From Allodiplogaster sudhausi (lineage: Eukaryota > Nematoda > Chromadorea > Rhabditida > Diplogasteridae), in contig CALZFC010000273.1 in assembly GCA_945643635.1 (NCBI GenBank), positions 28,898-92,897 on the forward strand: 64,000 bases of DNA, in the 5' to 3' direction. The translations under genes and the position numbers were made by a program. The notes under the pieces were generated by a model. That model saw nothing but the letters and a program-made list of their open reading frames with translations. It was not told the origin of the DNA and ran no database searches. This document shows positions 1 to 10,749 of this stretch, in pieces; the stretch's first letter is position 1; every line of letters starts with the position of its first letter.

Positions 1-332
1 CAGCTTATTGGTCCTTAACACCTTCGAGACTCGTTAGTGCTCTATGAATTATTAACTTCAGTTTAAAGAACTGATATAAATATTAAAACTTCATTGCTAA
101 ATTATTTTCAAAAAGCGAAATAAAACAGTAAAACTAAATTTTTGATTAAGGAATCGAAGAGTGAAGAGTAATAATATGTAGTATCCAGGGATCTTAAAAA
201 CTACTGTAACCAAGAAGTGCGTATGCGATACGAAAACCCAGACGGTAGAGTATACGCAATACGAGAGACGTAGATAGTAGAGTACTGTAGCTTTTAAGTT
301 CCATAGACAAGAAAATCTGTAACATCACAAAC

Positions 333-667
333 CATTAGAAGGGACTCCCGAGTCTCTATCTCCTGAGACGAATGAAGTCTTTTTCGCCCAGTTGAGGATT
401 GACCGTCTCCCATCGAGAATCTAAAACTGTGATCACTTTTTAATTCAATTTAATTCAACATTGTTACAAATATCAGTAAATAAGACATTAGTTGCAATTA
501 TTCTATGATAATTTACTTATGTTGGCAATCTTTCGTTCTAAATTAGATAGAATTAGTCCAGCTGTTTCTTATTTTATGTGAACATTATCACATGTTTGTT
601 TCTTCTAAAAAATGTCGCTAGGCACCTAAAAACCGAAAATGCGAGATTGAATAAGAGAAAGAGAGAG

Positions 668-709
<42 letters not shown>

Positions 710-3255
710 AAGAGAGAGAGAGAGAAAAAGTAATTGGAACAAAGAGGAGATTGTAGAAATTTTTTTATAATTAGACAGTGAAAACCTGCAAAGGACGAAA
801 GAGGAAATAAAATTACATTAAAAATATTATATAAGATGATTGGAATGAGTTTATAAAAAAATTCACAACAAGATTCTCATCAGAAGTTCGAACCCGTACC
901 ATCTGCCTGTCAGCCTAACCCACTGCCGACTTAGCTAAGAACTTTTAAGTTCGGAAGACGGTGATTCCGGAACGGCTCTAATATACTGCTCTACTATTGA
1001 AAATCAAACAAAGTTGTCAACTGCATACCTGTAGGATCCATCGAAGCCTTTGCATCCATCGAGGCCCGCTGGCGCCTCCGAAACTGCGTCAGTCTTCTTC
1101 TTCAAGATCCCATTGTCACTCCTGCAGTGAGTTCAAAATAAGATTAAAAGAAAAGATTAAAGGAATAGAATTCCTATTATTTAGACTGTTAAGTGTGTTT
1201 ATTAATAAAACAGACTTGTAATGGGAAATAGTTCAAAAAATCTTCAGCAGATGATCGTACCCCGACCATCTCCTTGCCAATCAATCCCTCTACCACTTGA
1301 GCTACAAACTTTTAAAATCTCAAAGAACAGTCTTGTAAGACATTTTGGTTTGAACAGTTGCAAATTTATTTTTATGTTTATGTTTATCCTTAAAAGGAAA
1401 TTGGTAAATGAATACTAAAAATTAAGGAAAAACAAAAGTTTAATGATGAGCGGTAACTTAATAGTAGAAGAGCAAGAAAAGAAAGAGATCGCTTACCTTC
1501 CATCTTCGATTCTCGCTTCAGAAGAAGCTTCGCTGGCCACGGAAGTGACATCATCAATCCTGCAGTGCAGTGAGTCAAGATTAAGATAATAAAGAAAAGT
1601 AAAGCAAAGTAAGGAAAGTAAAGTGGAATAGAAGATCCTCAAAATATTTAAAATTTATAAAAAAATATCAAAATGTGATTAGTAAACAAGTTTAAAAAAC
1701 GCAATACATAATCCTCAAAGGATGATAGAATCCCGACCATTTGATTACCAGGCAAACCCACAACCGTCTTTCGCTACGAAGTTAAAGTTAAAGTAGAATC
1801 GTCTTGTAAGACGATGCTTCGTAAACAACCCTAATATACTACACGACTATTAAAAATAAGGGAAAGCAAGAGTGGATTCTTACTCGTTTATTTCCTTACT
1901 TTTAATTAAATGTAATTTACTGCTTTATTTGAAACTACATACCTGTTGTGTTCTTCGTGGCCCACTTCCGACTCCTCAGGGGCCAGCGTGTTCTCAGCAA
2001 GCGCAGCCTTACTCCTGCAGAGAATCCAGATTAAGATAAAAAGAGAAAAAAATTAAAGGTCATAAAATGTCTAAATATAGGGAGTATGGATATGAATTCG
2101 TGAAAATTGAAAGAGAATCGAAACACCGACCTTTAAGATAAGAAAATCAATACACTGAACGTAAACGACCAGCATGGTAGAGGGGAGAAAAAGAGAGCCG
2201 GGTCGAAGGAGGGAGACAGAGAGTGGAAGAAAGAATGAGAGTAGGAGCGAAGAGGAGAGACAGATACAGAGAGAGAGAGAGAATGCTGAGTTTACTCAAA
2301 AGAATTAGTGGGAGGAAAAGAAAGGTCTTTAAAATAAGTTTTAAAAAAAATTTTGAAAAAAAAAGAACATGTTCTCATTAGACTTGAACCATGATCATCT
2401 GCTTACCAGTCCACACTATTACCATCTGAGTTAAGCACTTATGATCTAAAAGAACTACCTTGCATGATACGCATGCTCCATTGCCCAGGATTTTAAAATT
2501 AAAAAATAATAATAAAATAATGTATGGATATGCGGAAGCAAGCTATAGCCCCTGTAATCTTTGAATGGTAAAAGAGTGCTAACCCTCCAGTGTTGCTGCT
2601 GTTCTCGTCCGTTTCGCAGTTGCTTCGGTTCTCTTCCACTCTTGTCGTACCCGTTCTGAACAGATTCCAGATTTAGACAATTTAAAGAGAGAAAGTAATG
2701 TGGAAAAAATTATTAAAAAATGAAATTATTTAAAAAAATTAAACAGAAACTAAAGTGTAATTATGAGCTACAAGTTAATAGTAGAAATGAAGATACAGTG
2801 CAAAAAAAGGAAAGAGAAAATAACATAAAATGGCTAATCGTGAGCAGTTATATTAGATAAAAACAATCTCTTTGCAAAAATGTAATAATTACAGTATCCT
2901 TTTAAAAAATTCACATGCTCCACAGCCCACGATAAAAGAAAAATAACCTATGGGTGTATTGAAGCAAGCTATTGCTCCATGTATTCTTCCAATGCAAAAA
3001 TAGTGCTAACCCTGTCTTCTTGATGCTCTCCTCCCCTTCGCGTCTGACTCTCTTCTCTTCTTCTTCAGTGGTAAGCAGCCTGAACAGATACCATATTTAT
3101 AATTTTTTTAAGAGAGAAAATTAGGTTTTAAAAAATCAATAAAAAATTATTATAATTATGATCTGCAATTTTACATTAGAAAGGGAGATTCCATTCAAGA
3201 AAAAGAATTATAGAGTAAGATAAAGAGAGACACAGAGAGAAAGGCGATTCTACAA

Positions 3256-3292
<37 letters not shown>

Positions 3293-3590
3293 AAGAGAGA
3301 GAGAGAGAAAGAAAAGGGATCGGAAGTGTGAAAAAATTCCTATACTCTCGTATCGAAAATGAACAGTAAGCAAGTAGAAAATAAAAACCCAAAACCTTTA
3401 TTAAATAATCTTGTGAAATAAAAATAAAAAATCCCATTTTTCCCCAAGGAAAAAACGGAAGGAAGATTAAGGAATAAAACTGGATTCAGCATATGGGAAA
3501 GTTTAACAAATTGAGATTGTACCTTCTACTGCTGGGAGTCTTCTCCAAGGTGGAGTGCGAGGTAGCCCCTTCAGCGCCTTCTTCTGACAT
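333..3590 (-). CDS. Gene A, 5' exons only (runs off the left edge)
   Basis: These are the seven 5' coding exons of the gene described in full at 31302-35664: 3523-3590 (ATG at 3590), 3011-3079, 2584-2655, 1943-2014, 1497-1559, 1029-1121 and 333-420. Every junction is GT-AG, and the phase is 2 throughout until the last exon ends in phase 0. The acceptor at 3611-3612 lies 20 nt before the ATG and could be an SL trans-splice site or the end of a 5' UTR intron. The 3' exons should lie left of base 1. Small exons of 63-93 nt with similar intron starts look like products of internal duplication. Product unknown. Confidence 0.7.
659..726. repeat. (GA)n microsatellite
   Basis: Nearly pure GA tract inside gene A intron 6. 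The identical copy 2 lies at 32733-32800. Any Ser/Leu-rich frame on the other strand is a repeat artefact. Confidence 0.9.
874..942 (-). repeat. tRNA-like sequence in gene A intron 6
   Basis: On the minus strand an A-box-like TAGCTAAGTCGG (926-937) is followed by a B-box-like GGTTCGAACTT (884-894) at tRNA spacing. The ends do not form a convincing acceptor stem. It is best read as a tRNA-derived SINE fragment or decayed tRNA. Confidence 0.5.
1240..1312 (-). repeat. tRNA-like sequence in gene A intron 5
   Basis: The minus strand reads TAGCTCAAGTGGTAGAG (D-arm and A-box, core at 1293-1304) and then a B-box-like GGGGTACGATC (1253-1263), followed by a T-run. This is the most tRNA-like of the set. 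No clean acceptor stem is visible. Confidence 0.55.
1720..1780 (-). repeat. tRNA-like sequence in gene A intron 4 (degenerate)
   Basis: The minus strand has a weak A-box (TAGCGAAAGACGG, 1764-1776) and a B-box-like GGGATTCTATC (1724-1734). It lies in the same relative place and orientation as its neighbours in the other introns. Confidence 0.35.
2372..2440 (-). repeat. tRNA-like sequence in gene A intron 3
   Basis: The minus strand reads TAACTCAGATGG (2422-2433) and then GGTTCAAGTCT (2380-2390), with a long T-run just downstream that could serve as a Pol III stop. Probably a tRNA-derived element. Confidence 0.45.
3259..3309. repeat. (GA)n microsatellite
   Basis: GA tract between gene A exons 1 and 2. 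The copy 2 equivalent is 35333-35383. Confidence 0.9.
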
Positions 3591-3612
3591 CCTCGATGCG
3601 AATCTACTTACT

Positions 3613-4339
3613 GTAATCAGACAAATAAACAACTACAGTACCCTAGTGCGGTTTTGGGACAATCTTATAATTTTTTTTTACCAATCATTACCAAACATAA
3701 CAATAAAAAGCCTTTAATAAGAAGTAAATAAATATTGTAATTTTGAACAAATATATAAGATATTTCGACGCTTAGAACATCGCCCGTTTTCTTTAACCCA
3801 AGAACTTCTAATTCATGTTTATTCAAACCGGGAAATAAAAAAAGAACATCCAAATAAAAAAAGAACATCGAAGAAGAAAATAAGCGGTGCACGAATTAAA
3901 TTATGAATTATACTTGTGTTATTTTACTGCACCAATACTGAATATAAATTAAGAGTAGCATTCACTTAAAAAAAATATTTAATAAATAAGGATCCTTATA
4001 CTCGACTAAAAACATAAGTAGCTTACAAAAATGTTAGAGGGAAAAGTAGTCGAAGAATAGTGGAGAAAACAGGTAAGAGTTAGCGGTCCCCACTAACAAC
4101 AAGAAATTAAAAATGGCCATAAATAAAAGTAAATGACGGAATTAGAATTCTTAGAATTAACAAAAAAAGTCAACAAGAGAATGCAATTTTATTCATGAGT
4201 CGATGCTGAGAAAGGAGGAAGAGAAAGGAGATTTAATGCCAGCCCCCCACAAGAAATAAAGCGTTCAAAACTTCCGGGGATAAAAAAAATTAAAAGAATT
4301 CGCGAGCGGGCTGGATGAATTGTCGAGCCTTTTAGCTCC
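3613..4339. other. Intergenic spacer between genes A and B
   Basis: About 730 bp, AT-rich, between the start of gene A and the stop codon of gene B (both minus strand). An AATAAA on the minus strand near 4190 could be the gene B poly(A) signal. The spacing is too wide for a typical nematode operon. Nothing else recognised. The copy 2 equivalent is 35687-36413. Confidence 0.6.
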
Positions 4340-6819
4340 TTACTCGTCCTTCTCCAAGTTCTTCAAGTGTTCGAAGAGCACTTTGACTTCCTTCGATGGC
4401 ATGTCGGGAGCGAAGGTGCAGGTCAGTTCCATGAACCGAACGAACGTTGAATCTCCGATTTCCTCCTCTATAAGAAATGCGTAAAGCTATGCATTCTATA
4501 AAAAATGTTTTTTTTAAACTAAAACTAAGCAGCGTGTAAAGACAAATATTTTCTTATATTTTTATTTGCAATATTTACAAAATGTCTTTAAACTCGTTTA
4601 ACGATATGTTATATGCATAATTGACAACGAAAATAATTTAACGTGTCACAAACCATTTTTGAAGAGGTAGAACAGTTTCTTGACCACATTAAGAGGCATA
4701 GACGGAGAGCTTGACGCGATCGTCTGGACAAAACGAACAAAGGCAGCGTCTTGGAAGAGGTTTTCTGTAAGAAGTACTTCAAATTGTCAGTAAAAAGTTT
4801 TTTTAAAATAAAAATGCGAATACTTTGTTTCATGATTTCAAACTGTAAAATAATGCAAAAAATATATTTAAAAAAATATGAGAGAATTACCGTTTTCCTT
4901 CTTCCTCTCCTCTTCTTTTTTCTTCTTACGTTCTTCCTTTCTTTTCTTCTTTTCCTCTTGTTTCTTCGCTTCTGCTGCTGCTTCTTCCTTCGTCTTCTCA
5001 TTCTCATCTAAAAGCTATATATTAGAAAATGCGGATTATAACGTTAATTACATGTCGGTGTTATATCGAAACTTTTAAGTACGGATGTTCGCTTAATTAA
5101 AGGTAGGGAGTTGAGGCATCACAATTCGAAAAGCCTCGTAGTGCAAAAATTTAAAAATAATAATTTATATTTATACCTAATAAGTATGGACAAAAGTAGT
5201 AATATGTATAATAAAATGATGACCTTCTCCTTTGTGATCAGCCAAGTCCGAAGCAATAGATGGCGCAGTGGTCACGGCAGCTACAATGTTATTGCATAAA
5301 CGATTAAAACAGATGAAAATATGTTAGATTTAAATATAATACTAATATGACAAAATTAATTGATGTGATAATTTTTAATAAAAAAAAGACTAAGGTGGAA
5401 GTTTAATAATTTAAATGAGGATTCACTGGAGGTGTATTCGGGATACTCCAATATACTTGTTAAAGTTGTCTTGTTAAATAAATCATAAATTATCAACACC
5501 TTAAACAAAAGTCAAGGTTGGCGAAATAATTAGATATAAGAAAATAATGACCAATTCCTGTGGAGGCAGCGGAAACATGAGGCCAGTCCGTTTTCTTGTT
5601 TTCCTCATTCGGCGGCTCGTACTCTTCCACTGGTAGCTCTCTCTTCACTAAATGATTAATAATAAGGAAAATATGCCAAATTGAAATAGAAGGTACTAAA
5701 ATGACTATAATTCATAACAGATCGATGCACATAAAAAAAGTAAAGGAAAAATAGAATTTGCTTATCTTCTGGTACTAACCCGCTCCAAAGTCCTTGATGA
5801 ATCGATTCTCAGTTCCATATTTGGTGTTAAAGCGGCTTTCTCTCACCGCCTTCTGTTGCGCGAGTGGGAGGTCACGTATAAAGTCTACAAATTCAAAACT
5901 ATTTGTAGTCAGTCAACGTTAGTCTCACTAACTCCTCTTGTGGTACTTGAGTTCGAGTTCCGGGTTTCCGAAGAATTTCTTCCCCGGCGCTCGATACACG
6001 TGTTCGAGGACGAGTCCATTTGGGGTATAGTGGATGGGGTAGCCAATCGCGTCAAAATACGCGGAATGGCCATGTCTATGATCAAGGATGATTCTCATGA
6101 TATCAACTCTTTTCCAGTAATATTTAAGGCTACGATGACTGAAAAGATACTACCTCAGCAGGATTGATTGAATCATTTCTCGTACAGATCCATTTATGAA
6201 TCGCAGGCGAAAGTTTTTCCCTTCCTCTATCTGCGTGGACGCCACTCGATAGATGTCTGGAGTGAGAAGAGTAATCGGCAGAGATTGGCACTGGTTGTAG
6301 TGCGTCTTGACAACATCAAGAACAGCAGTCTTCACGGCAGACACGCTGGGGTCTCCTATGTCGAATCAATTATTAAAACTGCGTGCAGTAATTAAAAGTT
6401 TAATGTGCTTGTTCTTGTTTCTTGGTTATCAATTAAGCCATATCCGTTTTTAATGTTTTTTTTTTAGTTTGTCAAGGCCCATGTCGGGCCTTACGTGCGA
6501 CAAACAAATCAAGCAAAATAAACGGATTTTAATCTAATTCTACTTTTTCGGGTGCTAACATTTTAAAAGTTCTGCAAGTACCCATATGTTCCTTTAAACA
6601 CATGTGGGAGGAAACACTTCAAATCAAAAGTTAAATTGCAAAAAAAAAATTACCAGTGTGAAAAGACACAAAGAGGTCTCGGATCCCATCCTGTACTTGT
6701 CCCTCTCGGTTTTGATGGAATAGACGTTCAAAACGCGGGTTGGATGGCTGAGATGTGTCGGATGTCGTATTAGAAGCAGTGTTCTTCGCCATCTTAGTAG
6801 GAGGCTCTTGCTCGGCCAT
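4340..6819 (-). CDS. Gene B, nine-exon uncharacterised protein (385 aa)
   Basis: The exons are 6654-6819, 6154-6355, 5933-6108, 5780-5884, 5552-5647, 5224-5280, 4891-5007, 4654-4764 and 4340-4467 (TAA at 4340-4342). All junctions are GT-AG, phases chain without a break, and the sum is 1158 nt. The start is MAEQEPPTKMAK, with a CTGCAG acceptor only 7 nt upstream, as expected for SL trans-splicing. Residues of about 56-120 faintly recall a cystatin-like pattern (alternating strands, QIEEG followed by NFRLRF), but the usual QxVxG valine is missing and there is no signal peptide, so this is weak. Then come a conserved-looking middle part (HRHGHSAYFDAIGYP), a Lys/Glu-rich helix in exon 7, and two related exons (8 and 9) sharing FVRF and LF..LKN. 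The third-exon acceptor (GGAAAAG) is unusual; an alternative acceptor, TTTTCAG, breaks the frame. Family not recognised. Confidence 0.8.
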
Positions 6820-6828
6820 GCTTGTTCT

Positions 6829-7499
6829 GCAGAAAGGAACCAGGGTTTCATGATGGTGATTTATTGCATCTGAGGAAAGATCAGATCGGGAGTACTTTTT
6901 GGAAAGCCGACAATTATCAAGAGAATCTGAGGAACAATGGGACCTCTTTGAAACACACCGGAATTCAAAATTGAACATTTTTTCCGCTTCCTTCCGAAAT
7001 GCAATTAATCGCATTATTTATAACGTCAATGTTTGCTTAACATGTTACAACATTCCCCTTTTAACGTGCGAATGCGAAATCTTAAGTCCCACAGGTAAGC
7101 AAAATTGCTAACCAAATTAGCACGAGATTCGGAGGGAAGATGTCGGCCACAAGAAGACTCCAATTCGGTCGTAGCTCAATTAAAATGTATAAAAAGGTTT
7201 TTTTTTTAAACTAAAAGCGTTATTTTATATTTGAGATAGATTTTCTTCGCGGAAGTTATTAAAAGAGAGTACGACTCACCACCTACAAATCGTTCTGAAT
7301 AACGTTATTCGAGGGAGAGCAAAGAGAGATGCAAACAAGAAAATTAAATAGACGAAGGAAGGGGAAAAGGGAAGTTATGAGGAATTTTAAAGATCGAAAT
7401 GTGATCAGAATATTCCGTGTGAATTAAAAGTAACAGCAGGGAACTATATTGGAGGGGGAAATTAAGATGCAATATCAACAATATTTAGAAAAAAAACGC
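6829..7499. other. Upstream region of gene B, no gene recognised
   Basis: AT-rich sequence upstream of the gene B trans-splice acceptor. An open frame continues upstream of the gene B ATG, but it reads through the acceptor and is not needed. I see no convincing promoter motif. The copy 2 equivalent is 38903-39573. Confidence 0.4.
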
Positions 7500-8290
7500 A
7501 CTTTGTGGTATCAACAAGTAGGAACAAAGAGAAATTGGGAAAGAAGGGGGCCTCTCCGCTCCCTACCGAGATGAAAAGGTGAACATTTTTTTTCTTCAAA
7601 TGAATCGTAAGAATATGCATCAAAAACTATAAGGCTTTTGAGATTAGAAAACATACAGGGATCATTTGTCTACATCAATCTTCAGCATTTGCTCAAAAAT
7701 CCAATACTTCCGAGTAAGTGATTTTACAATATTACATATTAGCGGAAGAAGGTCCCAAACGGTATGCAACATTGCCAATCGACACGATTTTTATCCCAAA
7801 CGGTATGCAACATTGCCAATCGACACGATTTTTCTCGTGTTTGGAATGAAAAATTTGGCCGCACCTCGAGTCGGCTTCTACTACTTCGAGATCACCTCGA
7901 ATCAACAAATTCACATTACACGATAAGTATAAACACAAAACATCTGGGAAAGATTCGGCCTCTCCACTATCTACAGGAAGGCTAAAGAGCATATAATTTA
8001 GAAATGAATTGTCAAACATTTAACAAAATAAGGTTTTTCAATCACAGAAGAGGACCGAAAACAGTTTGTTTAACATGATAAGAATCAACAAGAGTATGTG
8101 GGAGAGAGGGCCTTTCCGATCCCTACCAGGATGAAAATATAGCAATTTTTTAAAAAATTAATTGTAAGAATATGCACGAAAACCCAATGCTTTTGAGGTT
8201 AGGAAAGAAATAATGAGCATTTGTCGCACCCCACAATTAGAAACAAAGAAATTATGGAGAAGGAGGGGGAAGGGGGCTCTTCGATCCTTT
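7500..8290. repeat. Diverged tandem repeat block
   Basis: Three to four degraded units share the order ATCAACAAG, GGGCCT.TCCG.TCCCTACC, GATGAAAA, GTAAGAATATGCA and ATTTGTC (for example 7508-7680 and 8086-8225, with a partial one from 8237). This looks like an old dispersed or tandem repeat. No coding content. Copy 2: 39574-40364. Confidence 0.55.
7753..7833. repeat. Perfect 41-bp tandem duplication
   Basis: TCCCAAACGGTATGCAACAT and the following 20 bases occur twice in a row, at 7753 and 7794. Copy 2: 39827-39907. Confidence 0.9.
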
Positions 8291-8326
8291 CCGGAATCCA
8301 AAATATTAACATAAATTACCAATCTA

Positions 8327-8806
8327 GGTACTATTCGGTTAGTCCTGCCTCAAAATTAAAAAAAATTCTCCAAAATCGACAGAGGAGGTTCTTTGATGCG
8401 AGGAAGACGAATATCAATTTTATTTTTGGTTTTGACGTCATTATAACAAGATATGGCCGGATTATTACAATAGTCTCTAAATCATCTCTCCGAGGTCATT
8501 TAATGCGAGGAACGCGAAATTCAACTCTATTTTTGGTATTGAATTAATTTTCAAAAGATGGGGTAGGTATTTGGAAAAAATTGCATGAAAAACGATCGGC
8601 GAACCTCGGAAAAATTAGTTACAGACTATTAGAAGCGATAATTTTTTTAACCGTTATTACGGTATCTTCTTAAAATGACGTCAGAATCAAACATTAAGCT
8701 GTTATTCGTTGTTCTTCGCATTGAGGAACCCATAGGGGCGATTTCAGAGAAAAATTTATTTATATTTTTTTCGAAAATTTTGGGGCAGGACTAACCGAGT
8801 AGTACC
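8327..8806. mobile_element. Foldback/MITE-like element (480 bp)
   Basis: The left end GGTACTATTCGGTTAGTCCT (8327 on) and the right end (to 8806) form 31-bp terminal inverted repeats with two mismatches. The inverted symmetry continues inward: TGACGTCATTATAA and GATGCGAGGAA near 8395-8455 match the reverse complement of 8670-8740. Nearly the whole element can therefore fold back on itself. No ORF and no clear target-site duplication (CTA on the left, AAG on the right). It is a non-autonomous DNA element of unassigned superfamily. Confidence 0.75.
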
Positions 8807-9067
8807 AAGGGTCATCCCCATTAGCAACCGGACACATGAACATGAAATATTAACAATATGACATAAATATCATAAAAGATGAGCACTGAGGGTGAACGTT
8901 TAGTATTCACAGTGTTTTGGAAAGCTTCATAGCAAATGAACTGAGATAGAACGAAGTAAGGAAAACAAGAATAAGAAGAAAAAAATGCAGCCGCCCAAAA
9001 TAGGTTGGCCGACCATATGGTTCGAGCCGCAAAATGTGGCCACAAATTATTCGCGCCTTTGAAAGTA

Positions 9068-9270
9068 AAAGGTGTTTTTAAAAAGAGCACCAGGTATCAA
9101 TGTGCATATGTCCGCAAAAATACTCTTTGACATTTTCTACTACGTTTAAGGTTATTCTATATTTATTTCGCCACGATAATCAAATAAAAAAAAAGAGAAG
9201 CTGAAATGGTTCACTATAAGTCCACTTTTGAAAAAAAAAATACTTTTTTAGAGTGAAGTACACCACACAA
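9068..9270. repeat. Dispersed 200-bp repeat, member 1
   Basis: Matches 29141-29352 in the same orientation with moderate divergence. Shared landmarks are GTGCATATG, TTATTCTATATTTATTTCGC, GATNATCAAATAAAAAAAAAGAG and AGAGTGAAGTNCACCA. An old dispersed element with no ORF. Copy 2: 41142-41344. Confidence 0.65.
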
Positions 9271-9461
9271 GTAAGTAAGTATGCACCAAACAAAATTTAT
9301 TCTCTTTGCCAATTACTATTTATTTTTATTTTCGCGAATAAAATTAGCCAATTGTTTTGTTTTAATACATTTTAAATGCTATATTCCTTATTCAATAGCA
9401 CAAAACAGCCAAACTTCATTCAAAACATAAATTAATTATCGGTATTATTTAATAATTATTC

Positions 9462-9490
9462 ATTCTCTCTCTCTCTCTCTCTCTCTCTTT
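9462..9490. repeat. (CT)n microsatellite
   Basis: Short CT tract. Copy 2: 41536-41564. Confidence 0.85.
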
Positions 9491-10457
9491 CTAAGTGTTA
9501 TCCCTTCCGATCGCTTTCTCTCTATTTCTTACTTTACCTATTTTGAAGCAGAACAAAGTTGTTTTAATTTAATTGAAGACAGAGAGTGTTTAAGAAACAA
9601 AGAGATATTGACAACATACCATCATAACATAAATCAGACAAAATTCGAGCCACGCGGAATTCCAGGCCGTTTGAAAAAATATCAGAACGCCGGCCGCAGA
9701 CGCGCGTCCGCAACCCGCCTGGTTTAAATTCAAGATGGCGGGAGCTTTATTAAAATAAATTTAGCGACGTGTGTCAAAGATTTATGCCGTGAGGAGAAAA
9801 TTTGTGATTATGTCTTTAGAATCCCTGCGATAGATTTACCTGGCAAACGCAATTCCTAGGTGCAAGGCAACAGGTGAGATGGCTTTGATGACCAATCAAT
9901 GATAAAGAGCAAGAGATAGAGAGAGAGAAACACAGAGAGAGAGAGAGATGGCGAAAGAGAGAGAGAGAAGAGAGACAGAGACAGAGAGAGACAGAGAGAG
10001 ACAGAGAGAGAGACAGAGAGACAGAGGGAAGTGTGAGAGCGAATAAATAGGCGAAATATTAAAATCAGAGATAAAATAGAGGGCAAAACAAACGAGTCTC
10101 CAAAGCAGTGGAGAGTGATACGAAAGAAGGAAAAGGACTAATTAGGTGTGAGGATTAAGAGTAGCTCTGTGAACAACTGCTCGACAGGTCTCTTACTCCG
10201 TTTCTCTCTCCCTCTCTCTGTTTCACAAAATTAGGTTATTATGCATTATTTTAAATAGTCCATAGAATAAACTAAGAAAATGCAAATAATTGATTGAACG
10301 ATAACAAGTAACAATTGGAAATGTCGAGAATGTAATAAATAGAAATGAGAAAATAATTTAGAGTGTATATATGAATTATATTTTTATTTTGTTTAAAAAC
10401 ATGAATTTTAAATAAAATATAAAAATTAAGTGCTGTTATAAGTTGAGATATATTGTG
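9491..10457. other. Spacer left of the Helitron, with a (GA)n tract
   Basis: Contains a GC-richer patch at 9650-9735 (CGCCGGCCGCAGACGCGCG), a compound (GA)n/(CAGAGA)n tract at about 9913-10030, and AT-rich sequence up to the Helitron 3' end. No splice-supported gene. Copy 2: 41565-42531. Confidence 0.6.
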
Positions 10458-10560
10458 TTAGACTGCTTAAACCAGGCGGGGAACTCGTCAAGCGAGAACC
10501 TGGCAATTTTCGAGCATGTAAACCCGTTTCGCCCCATTAATCTCGCGACGGGATTTTTTT
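10458..10560 (-). terminator. Helitron 3' terminal structure
   Basis: In element orientation: a CCCGT/ACGGG-closed stem, then CCAGG-TT-CTCGC-TTG-ACGAG-...-CCTGG (nested stems, the inner loop three nt if a G-T pair is allowed), then 10 nt and CTAA. Hairpin plus CTRR is the known termination signal of Helitron rolling-circle replication. Copy 2: 42532-42634. Confidence 0.7.
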
Positions 10561-10682
10561 GTTGAGAGTATGTAACTTCTCATTCAAACAATGCAGTTAC
10601 CCGCCATTTGCTTCTTTCAATTATTTCACAATCAGTAAGATTTCATATTGAAACAAAGCGTTAACTTTGCGCAATCTTGTTA

Positions 10683-10749
10683 TTTATTTGCTTCTTGCAA
10701 GTTATTCACAAATGCTTGCTTACTGAGCAATTAGACTCACATCTTTATT
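10683..10749 (-). promoter_or_regulatory. Candidate poly(A) signals of the Helitron ORF
   Basis: On the minus strand AATAAA overlaps the stop codon (10744-10749) and recurs at 10683-10688, about 60 nt downstream. Either could direct 3' end formation. Copy 2: 42757-42823. Confidence 0.35.

Noticed and set aside
4751..5078. Plus-strand Phe-rich frames over gene B exon 7
   Set aside because: Antisense of the Lys/Glu-rich exon; gene B is supported by phase-consistent splicing.
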